Source: Desulfobacca sp.
GTDB taxonomy: Bacteria > Desulfobacterota > Desulfobaccia > Desulfobaccales > Desulfobaccaceae
Assembly: GCA_020725545.1 (NCBI GenBank)
Contig: DYEV01000008.1
Coordinates: forward strand, 62,001 to 126,000
DNA length: 64,000 nt
Direction: 5' to 3'
Shown piece by piece: positions 16,255-25,731 of the stretch. The notes beneath the pieces are model-generated. The model was not told the DNA's origin. It was given only the letters and a program-made list of their open reading frames with translations, and ran no database searches. Within the stretch, counting starts at the first letter, position 1. Each line of letters starts with the position of its first letter. The position numbers were made by a program, and so were the translations under genes.

Positions 16255-17538
16255 CTAGGGCTGGCGCCGGAAGAGCCGTCGAATGCGGTGATAATAATCT
16301 TTCCAAGGCGCCATATAGAGGCGCAGCTGGGAAAAGCGCTCGGCATCCCCGGCTTCCTGCACCCTTTGCCAACCTTCCCAGACAAAGGCAGAGAAAATCA
16401 TGATGAAGAAAGTCAGGACGCCAACAATGGCGCTGATTAAGCCTCGTTTGGGCTTGGATTTCTGTTCCGCCAGAATAGCATTGTCGACGATATTGATATT
16501 GGACACCGAGCGTACTGTGTCAATCCGGGCGATCTCCACTAATTTTGCAAATACTTGATAGATACCTTCTTGATATTTGACTTCTCTTAGTAACCGAAAA
16601 TACTCCAATCCCAAACTGGGCACCTTTGAGGTCGGCAAACAAACATCACCCACATAGTTTGCATCAATACGACACTCGGCTGCTTTTAATTTTTCTCTTA
16701 ATTCTTTCACCTCGGTTTCCAAGCGAATTACATCATAGTTATATGGTGTAGCCTGCTGCCGCAAAACTTTAATCTGTACCTCTCTTGTATCGATGGCAGC
16801 TCTGATACTGGCAATATATTCCAACATTGCCTTTGTCTGGTTATCAATTTGTAATACGTTGCTTTTTTCACTAAATTCCCGCAATGAGTCTTCGGCGGCC
16901 GCCAATTTTATGGCTGTTTGCTGCAGTTCCCTTTCCAGAAAAGCCAAATAATCCTTGGCCTCTTTTTCCGTGACCCTTTGCAACAGAGCATTCAACTCTT
17001 CCATAAAGGCGTTGGCCATAGCCGCAGCCCGTTGCCGATCTTTATCGGTGACATTGATGGTGATCAAACCTTCCTTGCTGACAGTTATATCTGCACGTTT
17101 GGCTAATTCTGCCCGGGCGTCCTCGATATATTCTTCATCATAGACTTCTTTCAGGTTGAATCTTTTAATGATGTTGTCAAAAATAGTATTTCCCGTCAGG
17201 ATGCCGACATACACATCAGCGGGAGATTTCAGCCCCAACACGCCGGCGGCCAGATTCCCCAAGCCGCTGCCGGAGGCCCCACCCGAAATGGTATCGCTGA
17301 TACCTATCAATGATATTAATTGGGCGGCCATGGTAAGATTTTGCTGGGGCGGAAAGAGTCGTGCAGTGGAAGTGTATTGGTTGGGAAAAAACAGAAGAAC
17401 GATAAATGTCAGCGCCGCAGCCAGAATCGGGGTCAAGAGAATGGCGCGGCTATGTTTGGCCAAGACAATCAGATAATCCAGGAGATGAACTTCGTCTGGT
17501 TCTAAACCATCTTTTCTGATATCTTCCGGTGCATTCAT
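16255..17538 (-). CDS. Wzz/GumC-type polysaccharide co-polymerase
   Basis: A 427-residue protein with an N-terminal transmembrane helix at about 36-54 (AILLTPILAAALTFIVLLFF) and a C-terminal one at about 368-388, with a long coiled-coil periplasmic region between. The Wzz N-terminal domain (YTSTARLFPPQ) is present. No Walker box follows the second helix, so it carries no tyrosine autokinase domain. It controls chain length of the Wzy product. Two Cys in AECRIDANYVGDVC could form a periplasmic disulfide, which is uncommon in this family. Confidence 0.85.
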   Translation of the reverse strand: MNAPEDIRKDGLEPDEVHLLDYLIVLAKHSRAILLTPILAAALTFIVLLFFPNQYTSTARLFPPQQNLTMAAQLISLIGISDTISGGASGSGLGNLAAGVLGLKSPADVYVGILTGNTIFDNIIKRFNLKEVYDEEYIEDARAELAKRADITVSKEGLITINVTDKDRQRAAAMANAFMEELNALLQRVTEKEAKDYLAFLERELQQTAIKLAAAEDSLREFSEKSNVLQIDNQTKAMLEYIASIRAAIDTREVQIKVLRQQATPYNYDVIRLETEVKELREKLKAAECRIDANYVGDVCLPTSKVPSLGLEYFRLLREVKYQEGIYQVFAKLVEIARIDTVRSVSNINIVDNAILAEQKSKPKRGLISAIVGVLTFFIMIFSAFVWEGWQRVQEAGDAERFSQLRLYMAPWKDYYHRIRRLFRRQP

Positions 17539-17583
17539 TTCAGGCAGGCCTCAAGGCAGTCAGTTCGGCAGGAGTAGTCCTGC

Positions 17584-18588
17584 TCAACAAAGGGGCTGGG
17601 CTTTGGCGCGAAAATAAGAAAAAGTGTTCTGGAGACCTCTATCAAGGTCAAAGTGCGGTTCATACCCCAGCATCCTCTGGCTTTTGGAAATATCAGAATA
17701 ATTGCGGCGCACATCCCCGAGTCGGGGATGGGAGTGTTTGACCGGGACGGTCCGGCCCGTATGATTGGCCACGATCTTGGTTATCTTCTCGGCAATCTCA
17801 TTGACAGTGGTCTCTTTGAAGGTGGCGATCTGAAAGACTTCGCCGCCCACGGCAGCGGCCGCCGCCAACAGGATGGCCTGGATCAGGTCATCGATGTAAA
17901 GAAAATCCCGGGTTTGCTGACCGTCGCCATAGATTTCCAGGGGCTCACCGGCCATGGCCAGCTTGAAGAATTTGGCCACCACGCTGCTTTTATGTTTGGA
18001 TCGGGGGCCGTAGACATTGCCGAAGCGCAAGGCGACGGTGGACAGGCCAAAGGTTCGGCAATAAGCGGAGCAATAACCTTCTCCCGCCAGTTTGCTGGCC
18101 CCATAAGGGGAGACGGGCCGAGGCGCCTTTTCTTCATGGATGGGCGGCTCCACCTCGCCCAAAGGAGCCCCAGAGGACGCAAAGATGAACTTCTGCGTCC
18201 CCTTCTGCCGAGCCGCCTCCAGCATATTGAAGGTGCCGATGACATTGGCTTCCATATCCTGGCGGGGATCGGCCACCGATGGAGCTACGCCGGTATTGGC
18301 TGCCAGATGGACGACGATATCAATGCCCTGGCAGCTGCGCAGACAGGCGGCCTGGTCCCGAATATCCCCCACCAGAAGTTCCACGCCCACCGGTGGCCCT
18401 GGCACCTCCCCCGGGGGAATCTCCCGGAAAGGGCTGACCTCTGCCAGGTCTGCCCGACTGCCGACGCTCAGGTTATCGAGGATGCGGATGGCAGAGTGGG
18501 GATTACGCTCCAACAGATGGGCAACGAGATTGACCCCGAGAAAGCCGCACCCCCCGGTGATCAGCCAGTTTTTTTGGGTTATTTCCAC
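17584..18588 (-). CDS. NAD-dependent sugar epimerase (GalE-like extended SDR)
   Basis: A 334-residue extended short-chain dehydrogenase. The cofactor-binding GGCGFLG is near residue 13, the catalytic Ser in FASSGA, and YGASK carries the Tyr/Lys pair. RFGNVYGPR and YGDGQQTRDFLYIDDL are typical of UDP-glucose/UDP-GlcNAc 4-epimerases. It most likely changes a UDP-hexose for the repeat unit. The gene begins within the last ten bases of the UDP-sulfoquinovose synthase gene, suggesting coupled translation. Exact substrate is not clear. Confidence 0.8.
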   Translation of the reverse strand: MEITQKNWLITGGCGFLGVNLVAHLLERNPHSAIRILDNLSVGSRADLAEVSPFREIPPGEVPGPPVGVELLVGDIRDQAACLRSCQGIDIVVHLAANTGVAPSVADPRQDMEANVIGTFNMLEAARQKGTQKFIFASSGAPLGEVEPPIHEEKAPRPVSPYGASKLAGEGYCSAYCRTFGLSTVALRFGNVYGPRSKHKSSVVAKFFKLAMAGEPLEIYGDGQQTRDFLYIDDLIQAILLAAAAAVGGEVFQIATFKETTVNEIAEKITKIVANHTGRTVPVKHSHPRLGDVRRNYSDISKSQRMLGYEPHFDLDRGLQNTFSYFRAKAQPLC

Positions 18589-19727
18589 TGGACGCCTCGG
18601 AAGATTGCCTTTGTATTAATATTCTGGCGATGACTGGCCACGAGCTGGAACATCTCGGCCAGGACCTCGTCGGTAAGATAATGGGGTTGTAATCCCAACT
18701 CCAGCAGGCCAGTATAGCGAGGGTTGTAATAATGTTCCTCTTTTTCTACCCGAGGGTTGGGAATGTGTTTGATCTCCACCGGATACCCCAGGGATCGACC
18801 GACCGTTGCGACCTTGGCAGCCAAGTCATTGACGGTAAAGGTTTCCGTTACTTGATTGAAGATACGCAATTCTCCGGGCTCGGCGGGCTTCAGGGCCGAG
18901 AGGTAGACACACTGCATGGTATCTTTGAGATTCAGGTAACCTCGGATCTGTTGGCCTTTCCCATATACGGTGAGGGGGTGGCCCACCACTGCCTGGACTA
19001 CAAAGCGGTTGAGGACGGTGCCAAAGATTTCGTCATAGTTGAAGATGGTTGCCAGGGCCTCATCTCGGACCGATTCCTCTGTGGTGATGCCGTAGACCGG
19101 ACCCTGCATCAGGTCCGTGACCCGCAGGCCCCAGGTGCGGACATAAAACCACAACAGATCAGTATCCTGAATCTTGGTGGTATGATAAAGGGAGCTGGCC
19201 TGCCGGGGAAAAAGAAAGGTATCCCGTCGGCCCTGATGCTCAATTTCCAGCCAGCCTTCTTCGATATCAATATTGGGGGTGCCATACTCCCCCATGGTGC
19301 CCAATTTAATGATGTGGCAGAGCGGGTTCACTTCCTTTATGGCATAGACAATATTAAGGGTACTGAGAAGATTGTTGCGCACAGTAAAGGCAGCGGTGTC
19401 CCGATTCAGCATAGAGTAGGGGGCTGAGGGCTGCTCGGCATAATGGATGACCACATCGGGTTTTTGCTGCTGGAAGATGGGAAGCAGAAACTGATAATCG
19501 GTGATATCGCCGATGGCGACCTGAATGACCCGCCCGGTCCGTTCTTCCCACAAACGGGCCCGTTGGACCAGATTGGGGACCGGCGTCAGGGATTCGCAGT
19601 CCCATTGGATACCCGCCAAGCGGCGGAAATAATTGTCCACCCCGACGACGTCATGTCCCCGGGCGGAGAAATACATGCAGGTCGGCCAACCCAAATAGCC
19701 ATCGGCTCCGAGCACCAAGACTTTCAT
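18579..19727 (-). CDS. sqdB: UDP-sulfoquinovose synthase (SQD1/SqdB/Agl3-like)
   Basis: Converts UDP-glucose and sulfite to UDP-sulfoquinovose with NAD+. The 382-residue protein has the family landmarks in order: GADGYLGWPT at 8-17, HYAEQPSAPYSM at 95-106, KLGTMGEYGTP at 141-151, FLFPRQASSLYHTTK at 171-185 with the Tyr181/Lys185 pair, DLMQGPVYG, NRFVVQAVVGHPLTVYGKG, and GYLNLKDTMQC. T144, Y181 and K185 line up with the catalytic Thr, Tyr and Lys I recall for plant SQD1. These motifs separate it well from ordinary epimerases. In photosynthetic bacteria the product feeds SQDG lipid; here the neighbours are polysaccharide genes and no SqdX/SqdD glycosyltransferase is recognisable. Transfer of sulfoquinovose to a glycan, as with Agl3 in Sulfolobus, is therefore possible. 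Confidence 0.9.
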   Translation of the reverse strand: MKVLVLGADGYLGWPTCMYFSARGHDVVGVDNYFRRLAGIQWDCESLTPVPNLVQRARLWEERTGRVIQVAIGDITDYQFLLPIFQQQKPDVVIHYAEQPSAPYSMLNRDTAAFTVRNNLLSTLNIVYAIKEVNPLCHIIKLGTMGEYGTPNIDIEEGWLEIEHQGRRDTFLFPRQASSLYHTTKIQDTDLLWFYVRTWGLRVTDLMQGPVYGITTEESVRDEALATIFNYDEIFGTVLNRFVVQAVVGHPLTVYGKGQQIRGYLNLKDTMQCVYLSALKPAEPGELRIFNQVTETFTVNDLAAKVATVGRSLGYPVEIKHIPNPRVEKEEHYYNPRYTGLLELGLQPHYLTDEVLAEMFQLVASHRQNINTKAIFRGVQWK

Positions 19728-19744
19728 ATTACCGTCCGCTCGAG

Positions 19745-20791
19745 TTAGAGTTCCACGGTTTCCAAGACGCGATGGTCTAAGAAATACTGTTTTAGGGCAT
19801 TTTTGTCAAGCGCCGGTTCCTGCGAGGAAATATATGGCCGGTCCACTGCTTCCCTGACTATTCCCGGATACTGGTACCTGATATTGTCATAGACTCCCTT
19901 GAAGGCCGGCGTGATGACGAACATTTCTGCCAGTTCCAGGGAGCGGTGTCGCTCTTCATCACTCATTAGCTCCTCATAGAGTTTTTCCCCGGGCTTGGCG
20001 CCCACTTCCCTGATCTCGATGTCCTGTGGGTCATAGCCATACTGAGGCGCCAATAATTCCACCATGACCTCGGCCAGGTCCGGGATGCTGACCACCGGCA
20101 TTTTGGTGACAAAGACTTCGCCGCCGCAAGCCAAAACCAACGATTGTAACACCAAGCGTGCGGCCTCGGCGATGGTCATGACAAAACGGGTCATGCGCCG
20201 GTCAGTAAGGGTGACGGGGCCACCCTGGCGGATCTGCTTCAGGAAGAGAGGCACCACGGAACCACGTGAACCCAGGACGTTGCCGAAGCGGGTACTGGAA
20301 AAAATGGTGCCCCCGGAGAAATGGAAGGCATTGGCTGCAGTGATCAAACGTTCCCCCATAAGTTTGGAGGTCCCCATAACATTGGTAGGATTCACCGCCT
20401 TATCACTGCTGGTGAATAGCACGTACTTGACCCCGCCATTGACTGCGGCTTTGATGATGTTTTGCACACCCAGAATGTTGGTCTGGACCGCGTCAAAAGG
20501 ATTGTGTTCGGACAGGATCACGTGTTTGAAGGCTGCCGTGTGAATAATGATATCAATATCCCGGGCAAGCTTCTCCAACTTGTCCCGATCACGCACGTCA
20601 CCCAGAAAACAGAGGGCTCCGTGGGGCTTGTAGGCTTCCATTAGGAAGAACATTTCCGTTTCATTGTTGTCCATTAACCGCAATTCTTGCGGCTGGTACG
20701 AAAGCACAAATTTGACGAGTTCCCGACCGATGGTGCCGGCGGCTCCGGTAATCAAGACCCTTTTGTTCTGGTAAAATTCTTTAAGTAACAT
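19745..20791 (-). CDS. UDP-N-acetylglucosamine 4,6-dehydratase-like (CapD/PseB/FlaA1 family)
   Basis: A 348-residue soluble SDR with GAAGTIG at about 17-23, TAAFKHVILSEHNPFDAV, TSSDKAVNPTNVMGTSK (the usual Tyr is Met in this branch) and STRFGNVLGSRGSVVPLF, all CapD-family hallmarks. It lacks the N-terminal membrane domain of long CapD proteins. It should make a UDP-4-keto-6-deoxy-HexNAc for the repeat unit. It begins the dense run of nucleotide-sugar genes on the minus strand. Confidence 0.88.
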   Translation of the reverse strand: MLLKEFYQNKRVLITGAAGTIGRELVKFVLSYQPQELRLMDNNETEMFFLMEAYKPHGALCFLGDVRDRDKLEKLARDIDIIIHTAAFKHVILSEHNPFDAVQTNILGVQNIIKAAVNGGVKYVLFTSSDKAVNPTNVMGTSKLMGERLITAANAFHFSGGTIFSSTRFGNVLGSRGSVVPLFLKQIRQGGPVTLTDRRMTRFVMTIAEAARLVLQSLVLACGGEVFVTKMPVVSIPDLAEVMVELLAPQYGYDPQDIEIREVGAKPGEKLYEELMSDEERHRSLELAEMFVITPAFKGVYDNIRYQYPGIVREAVDRPYISSQEPALDKNALKQYFLDHRVLETVEL

Positions 20792-21145
20792 TATTCTTTC
20801 CTGTTCATAGCCTGTTGCAATTTCTTCATGTCTAGCTGTCGGTAAAGCCTCCGGATATGAGAAAATGATGGGGGATGACGGTGGGTTTGGCCTGTCTTAC
20901 CCGCTGGGGAAAACGTCCAGGCTGGCACGGATGGCCTTACTCCCAGGGGGGCACCTCCCCCTGATCCGGATTGCCAGCAAAGCGTGCCAGAAAAAAACGT
21001 ATATTATGCAGCAATGATCTGGGCAGGCAACATTTTTGCCCCGGCCCGAGGCTTGGCGATTTTTATCTGCCCCGGCCTAAGAGAGTGGCGCCCAGCCCGG
21101 ATTGCAGATCGGGGCGCCATCGCCAGCGCCGCCCCGCCCCGACCG
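20792..21145. other. Intergenic region between PHPT and CapD-like genes
   Basis: These 354 GC-rich bases separate two minus-strand genes of the same locus. Frames open on the plus strand look like composition shadows. I recognise no gene, RNA or repeat here; there are several short GC inverted repeats (for example around 21060-21140), so a structured transcript or an internal promoter is possible. Confidence 0.35.
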
Positions 21146-22525
21146 TTATACCCCACTACCTCGCAGAACCATCAGGAAGGTCTTCAGGAGAATATAGATA
21201 TCCATCAGAAAAGAGTGATGAATCAGATAATAGAGGTCATATTCCAGTTTTTCCCTTTGGGATTGCACCGAATCAGCATAGCCATAATGGACTTGGGCCC
21301 AGCCGGTTAGGCCCGGCTTGAGGGCGAGGCGCAGATTATAATAAGGAATCTCTTGGGCCAGGGATTGGACAAAGTATGGCCTTTCCGGCCGGGGACCGAT
21401 GATACTCATCTCACCCTTGAGGACGTTGAAAAGTTGGGGTAATTCATCCAACCGGTATTTCCGCAGAAATTTGCCGATGGGACTAAAACGCGGGTCAGTG
21501 GGGCATGCCCAGGTAGGGCCGGTACACCTCTCAGCGTTATCAACCATGGTGCGCAGTTTCATGATCTCAAAAGGAGCCCCGAATTGGCCGACGCGTTCCT
21601 GTCGGAAAAAGATAGGCCCCGGACTGGTCAATTTAACCGCGGCCATGGCACAGAGCAACAACGGGCCGGTGAGAATCAACAGGAGCACACTGATCAAGAT
21701 ATCCATTCCCCGCCGGATTTTTTGGCTCATCGCCGAATTGACTTGGGAGTCTTGAGCAAGATAAATGAGAAAATTTCCATCGGTATGGAAAACCGGGATC
21801 CTCCCCGTTAAATTTTGGTAAAAAGAGAGGGTGTCGAATACTGCCACCCCCCGGAAGCGGGATTGCAGCAATTCTGCCGCCATCTGGGGCGGGAGGCCCG
21901 CTTCTGGGGCGAAAACCACCGTATTTACCTTCTCTTTGGCTAGGAGAGATTTACACTTTTCCAGAAAGTCGGTCAGGCGATTATTGGCTTGGGACTGGTG
22001 ACACCAGCCCACTATGTGAAAACCGAGATGAGCATCGGAAGCAATGTATTCAATGATTTTCCCTACGATATTATCGTTGCCTAACAGAACGACATTGTTA
22101 ATTTTGACGCTACAGAACTTTTGCAGCCAATAATAAAAGAAAGAAATAAAAAGAATAGCTAATAACCAAGGGTAAAATGAAACAACATCATCAACGAATA
22201 AGTTATATATATAAACACGAGTCCAAAGGAAAACTCCGACAGCAAAAAACAAAGTAAACGCAATCCAATAGAAAAATGTAGTCTGCCATGAAAATAATTT
22301 TGCAGGAGATTCATTATAGCCAACTATATAAAAGCTTAATGGCACTGCTGCGACAATCAAACTACCGTTTGTAAACCATTCTTTTGTTGATAATGGGGAG
22401 TTTCCTTGAAAATAAATGCATAAATAACTTGTTACAAAAAAAACAACAGACAATATTGTAGAATCAACAATACAAGTAGCAAATTTTTTCATTTTCAAAG
22501 GCTTGGACCAAGCATTCTTTTTCAT
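21146..22525 (-). CDS. Polyprenyl-phosphate hexose-1-phosphate transferase (initiating glycosyltransferase)
   Basis: Starts the repeat unit by moving a sugar-1-phosphate to undecaprenyl phosphate. The start at 22525 is chosen because GAGGAGAA lies 8 bases upstream; the in-frame ATG at 22546 has no such site. The protein of 459 residues has four to five N-terminal transmembrane helices, a central nucleotide-binding-like region, another helix (DILISVLLLILTGPLLLCAMAAV) and the C-terminal Bac_transf catalytic domain with GPIFFRQERVG, KLRTM, KFLRKYRLDELPQLFNVLKGEMSIIGPRPE. This is the WbaP/CpsE layout. The nature of the first sugar is unknown. Confidence 0.9.
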   Translation of the reverse strand: MKKNAWSKPLKMKKFATCIVDSTILSVVFFVTSYLCIYFQGNSPLSTKEWFTNGSLIVAAVPLSFYIVGYNESPAKLFSWQTTFFYWIAFTLFFAVGVFLWTRVYIYNLFVDDVVSFYPWLLAILFISFFYYWLQKFCSVKINNVVLLGNDNIVGKIIEYIASDAHLGFHIVGWCHQSQANNRLTDFLEKCKSLLAKEKVNTVVFAPEAGLPPQMAAELLQSRFRGVAVFDTLSFYQNLTGRIPVFHTDGNFLIYLAQDSQVNSAMSQKIRRGMDILISVLLLILTGPLLLCAMAAVKLTSPGPIFFRQERVGQFGAPFEIMKLRTMVDNAERCTGPTWACPTDPRFSPIGKFLRKYRLDELPQLFNVLKGEMSIIGPRPERPYFVQSLAQEIPYYNLRLALKPGLTGWAQVHYGYADSVQSQREKLEYDLYYLIHHSFLMDIYILLKTFLMVLRGSGV

Positions 22526-22559
22526 AGAAAAAGTTCTCCTCGGCATGTTGGGCGACGTC

Positions 22560-23744
22560 TTAGAGAAATCCCTTTTGTGTCAAAATATCTTTATAGAGTT
22601 CGATCTTTTCTTGGAGCATCTTCTCCAAATTAAAAGTCTGCCGCATAGCCAGGGAGGCCTTGTGGCCCATATCCGAGCAGAAGAGGGGATTATTGGCCAG
22701 ATACATCAGTTTCTCAGCCGCGCTCTGCACATCGCCCTGGGGGACCACATAGCCGGTCTCCCCATCAATAATCAGTTCCCGCAGGCCACAGACTTCGTAA
22801 ACAACGATTGGGCGACCGACGATGCCCGCCTCCACCACCACATTAGGGAGACCTTCGTAACTGGAGGTCAACAACAAGGCATCCATCGCTTTCATAAACG
22901 GCAGAATGTCTTCTCGGAAGCCGACGAAATGGACAAAAGGGTCCAGTGCCAGGGAGGCCGTCAGATGGCGCAGAAAGTCCCAATAGCGGGTTTCCTGGGG
23001 AGGATCGGGAGCGCCGGCTATGGCCATGTGTGCCTGAATCCCACGCTGCCGGAGAAGATGTAAAATCTTGATGGCTTCTTCCACCTTTTTCATAGGGGCC
23101 AAGCGGCTGACAACGCTGATGAGAAAGTCCCCAGACGAAGTGGTGATGGACCGCCGGATAGCCGCCAGCTGCTCGGCGGGGATGGCATCCACCTCGGCGA
23201 ACTCCTCCTGGGGTCTCCCGGTACGGATAACGCTTGTCCGGCCGTTGCGGCAGATCCCGGCGTTGATATAATCCTGGCGCAGTTCCTCCCCCACAAAAAT
23301 AAAATGATCCGTCAGCCTGCTGCAGATTTTTTCCATGGATTTGAAGGCCAGTTGCTTGCCTTTGGGGAGGACCGGCGGAAAGGTCGGACCGTGAACGGTA
23401 TGAAGGCGCACCGGCACGCGAGCCAGTCGGGCCGCCAGGCGACCCAAAACCCCGGCCTTGGCCAGATGAGTATGGATAACCTGAGGGCGGTAACGGCCCA
23501 ATACCTCGGTTAAGTTGCGCAGGGCCTTAACGTCTTGGTCCGGGGCAATAGCCTTGACAAGGTCTGGAACGTGAAAGATTTCGATCCGCTCCAGGTCCCA
23601 ATGAGAGGCCGGCTGAAAATCCTCGCCGACGATGAGGGAGACCTGATATCCTTCTTGGCGCAAAGCGACCATAGTTGCATACGTTCTTCTCCCACTCATC
23701 GTTTTTCCATTAAAATTACTGATGATGTGAGCGATGCGAATCAC
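22560..23744 (-). CDS. GT4-family glycosyltransferase
   Basis: A 394-residue GT-B enzyme. The N-terminal half carries GRRTYATMVALRQEGYQVSL and VIHTHLAKAGVLGRLAARLA; the C-terminal half has the GT4 signature SVVSRLAPMKKVEEAIKI and the EGLPNVVVEAGIVGRPIV segment holding the E-x7-E donor-sugar motif. It probably adds an early sugar to the lipid-linked unit at the inner face of the membrane. It is the first gene of the minus-strand locus; the upstream 950 bases are AT-rich. Confidence 0.85.
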   Translation of the reverse strand: MIRIAHIISNFNGKTMSGRRTYATMVALRQEGYQVSLIVGEDFQPASHWDLERIEIFHVPDLVKAIAPDQDVKALRNLTEVLGRYRPQVIHTHLAKAGVLGRLAARLARVPVRLHTVHGPTFPPVLPKGKQLAFKSMEKICSRLTDHFIFVGEELRQDYINAGICRNGRTSVIRTGRPQEEFAEVDAIPAEQLAAIRRSITTSSGDFLISVVSRLAPMKKVEEAIKILHLLRQRGIQAHMAIAGAPDPPQETRYWDFLRHLTASLALDPFVHFVGFREDILPFMKAMDALLLTSSYEGLPNVVVEAGIVGRPIVVYEVCGLRELIIDGETGYVVPQGDVQSAAEKLMYLANNPLFCSDMGHKASLAMRQTFNLEKMLQEKIELYKDILTQKGFL

Positions 23745-24700
23745 CTATAGTCCCCTCACTTGTTGTGATTTCCCCTCCCGGCTGAAAAATATTTCCAGTG
23801 GGAAAACGGGCCCTTGGAGGCATCAACATTCAGGTTTTTAATCATGAAGTTTGTTGTTGCCAAGTTATTATTATTAAATTATTTTATAATATTATAAAAA
23901 TACCTCTCAAAAATATTAGTTGCTGTAATCGGCTAACTAAAATGTAATTATAGACTGATCAGAGAGGTAGGATTTTTTGTTTTTTTTTTAGCAAGAAGAG
24001 ATTTTTATATTTTATGCTGATTAGGATTCTGACAAAATAATCATGATTCTAATAAACTTCTTTAATACAACTTCTGATTCCTGTCCTAAAAGGATCCTTC
24101 AGCCCCTTGTGCTGCAAGCACTGGTCTTCCTAGAAACATAACCTGAAACTATATAATTTATCATGGATTCAACGTATTTTCATGATTTCGGTTATTCCTT
24201 TCAAACATTATTATCAGATTGAATCCCCTCTTGCCGTGACCCCGGCTTTGCTAGTCGACGGAATAAATTGAAGAATTTCCAAATGCAACCGGGAGGGATT
24301 TTCCCGAGGTGCCGATGTGCTGCAAAAAACACCATTTGCGAATTACCATAAGGGAAAGGTCTGCTCTGGGGATTTCCTTTATCAAATGGAAATACATTTC
24401 CTCTCACATTTAAGTAAAGGAATAGATACCCTTACTCGTGAAATAAGATAATTTACCTTTATTAGGGTGAGACAGAGAGCTTGGCTGGGTTTGATTGATT
24501 ATTTGACACTTTAAACCCTTTCTTAGCGAAAGTCAACCTCTTTTTCCTCAGAAAAACAGGCTTAATGGTCATTTCTGGAGAAGTGGCGCCTCTGTCTAAA
24601 AGGAGAGCTGTTGGCATCGGTGCGACTGAGACAAGAACCCGCCGGGGATAATCGGTTTTTTTTCTTGACAAAAATTGTCATATCGGCAAAAAACATAGGA
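23745..24700. other. Long AT-rich divergent intergenic region (GT4 / rmlA)
   Basis: About 950 bases without a supportable gene between the divergent GT4 and rmlA genes. Bases 23820-24200 are very AT-rich. Short minus-strand frames (24201-24407, 24462-24671) have no family-like content and no clear ribosome-binding sites. The palindrome TGACAAAAATTGTCA at 24666-24680 overlaps a TTGACA just before the rmlA ATG. The region probably contains promoters for the whole polysaccharide locus. I found no JUMPstart/ops element. Confidence 0.5.
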
Positions 24701-25621
24701 ATGAAAACCATAGCTTCTCTTAGAGAACAGCCAAGGCCTCCTGGCTGGAAAGCCATCATCCTGGCCGGGGGGGCAGGCACCCGGCTGCACCCCGCCACCA
24801 AAGAAGTCTGCAAGCAGCTCCTGCCGGTATATGATAAGCCCATGATTTATTATCCCCTCTCGGTCCTGATGCTGGCAGGTCTGCGGGATATTCTGATCAT
24901 CTCCACTCCCAAGGATTTGGATCGCTTCCAGAGTCTTTTGGGTGACGGTGAAGATATTGGCTTGAGGTTATCATATCTGGAACAGCCCCGGCCTGAGGGG
25001 TTGGCCCAGGCCTTTATCCTGGGAGCAGAATTCATCGGCCGGGATAACGTCTGCCTGATCTTGGGAGATAATATCTTTTATGGCCATGGTCTCCAGAAAA
25101 TCCTGCAGCAGGCCATGCAGTTTCAGTCGGGTGGCGTCATCTTCGGCTACTGGGTGAGGGACCCCCGCCGGTATGGCGTGGTGGAATTTGACGAGGCGGG
25201 CCGGGCCACCCGGATAGAAGAAAAGCCGGCTCACCCCAAGTCCCATTATGCCGTACCCGGCCTGTATTTCTATGATCATGAGGTAGTCGACATTGCCCGC
25301 CAGCTCAAACCCTCGGCCCGAGGAGAGCTGGAGATCACCGATGTCAATAACATCTATCTGCAACGCGGCCGTTTGCGGGTGGAATTAATGGGTCGAGGGA
25401 TCGCCTGGCTGGACACCGGCACGCCAGAGTCGTTGTTGGATGCGGCTGCCTTCGTAGCCGCCATCGAGAAGCGGCAGGGGTTAAAAATAGCCTGTATCGA
25501 AGAGATCGCCTATCGGATGGGCTTTATCGACGCCGCGCAGCTCCAACGGCTGGCCCATCGGTATAATAATGACTACGGCCAATATTTGCTTCGCCTGGTT
25601 TCCGGTCAATTTCTGACCTAA
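24701..25621 (+). CDS. rmlA: Glucose-1-phosphate thymidylyltransferase
   Basis: Makes dTDP-glucose from dTTP and glucose-1-phosphate. Starting at the ATG at 24701, the 306-residue protein has [38 protein letters not shown] at 14-51 (nucleotide loop and catalytic Arg/Lys), [11 protein letters not shown], and [15 protein letters not shown], diagnostic for RmlA. A TTG at 24611 has AGGAG upstream and would add 30 residues, but these do not resemble the family. No rmlB, rmlC or rmlD is in the window, so the product must be used by genes elsewhere. The gene is divergent from the polysaccharide locus and is convergent with the IspH-UbiA gene. Confidence 0.9.
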   Translation: MKTIASLREQPRPPGWKAIILAGGAGTRLHPATKEVCKQLLPVYDKPMIYYPLSVLMLAGLRDILIISTPKDLDRFQSLLGDGEDIGLRLSYLEQPRPEGLAQAFILGAEFIGRDNVCLILGDNIFYGHGLQKILQQAMQFQSGGVIFGYWVRDPRRYGVVEFDEAGRATRIEEKPAHPKSHYAVPGLYFYDHEVVDIARQLKPSARGELEITDVNNIYLQRGRLRVELMGRGIAWLDTGTPESLLDAAAFVAAIEKRQGLKIACIEEIAYRMGFIDAAQLQRLAHRYNNDYGQYLLRLVSGQFLT

Positions 25622-25731
25622 TTGGTCCCCGCCAAGGCCCCTTCACCATACCGCGCTGGCTAAACCCCGCATGAACCAACCACGGCACCATACTGGCCTT
25701 TCTTCTTCTGGAAGAGCACTGCCAGATCCGG

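Noticed and set aside
16200-16385. N-terminal extension of the secreted glycosidase-like gene
   Set aside because: It would overlap the end of the Wzz gene and remove the signal peptide; the internal ATG at 16199 has a proper Shine-Dalgarno.
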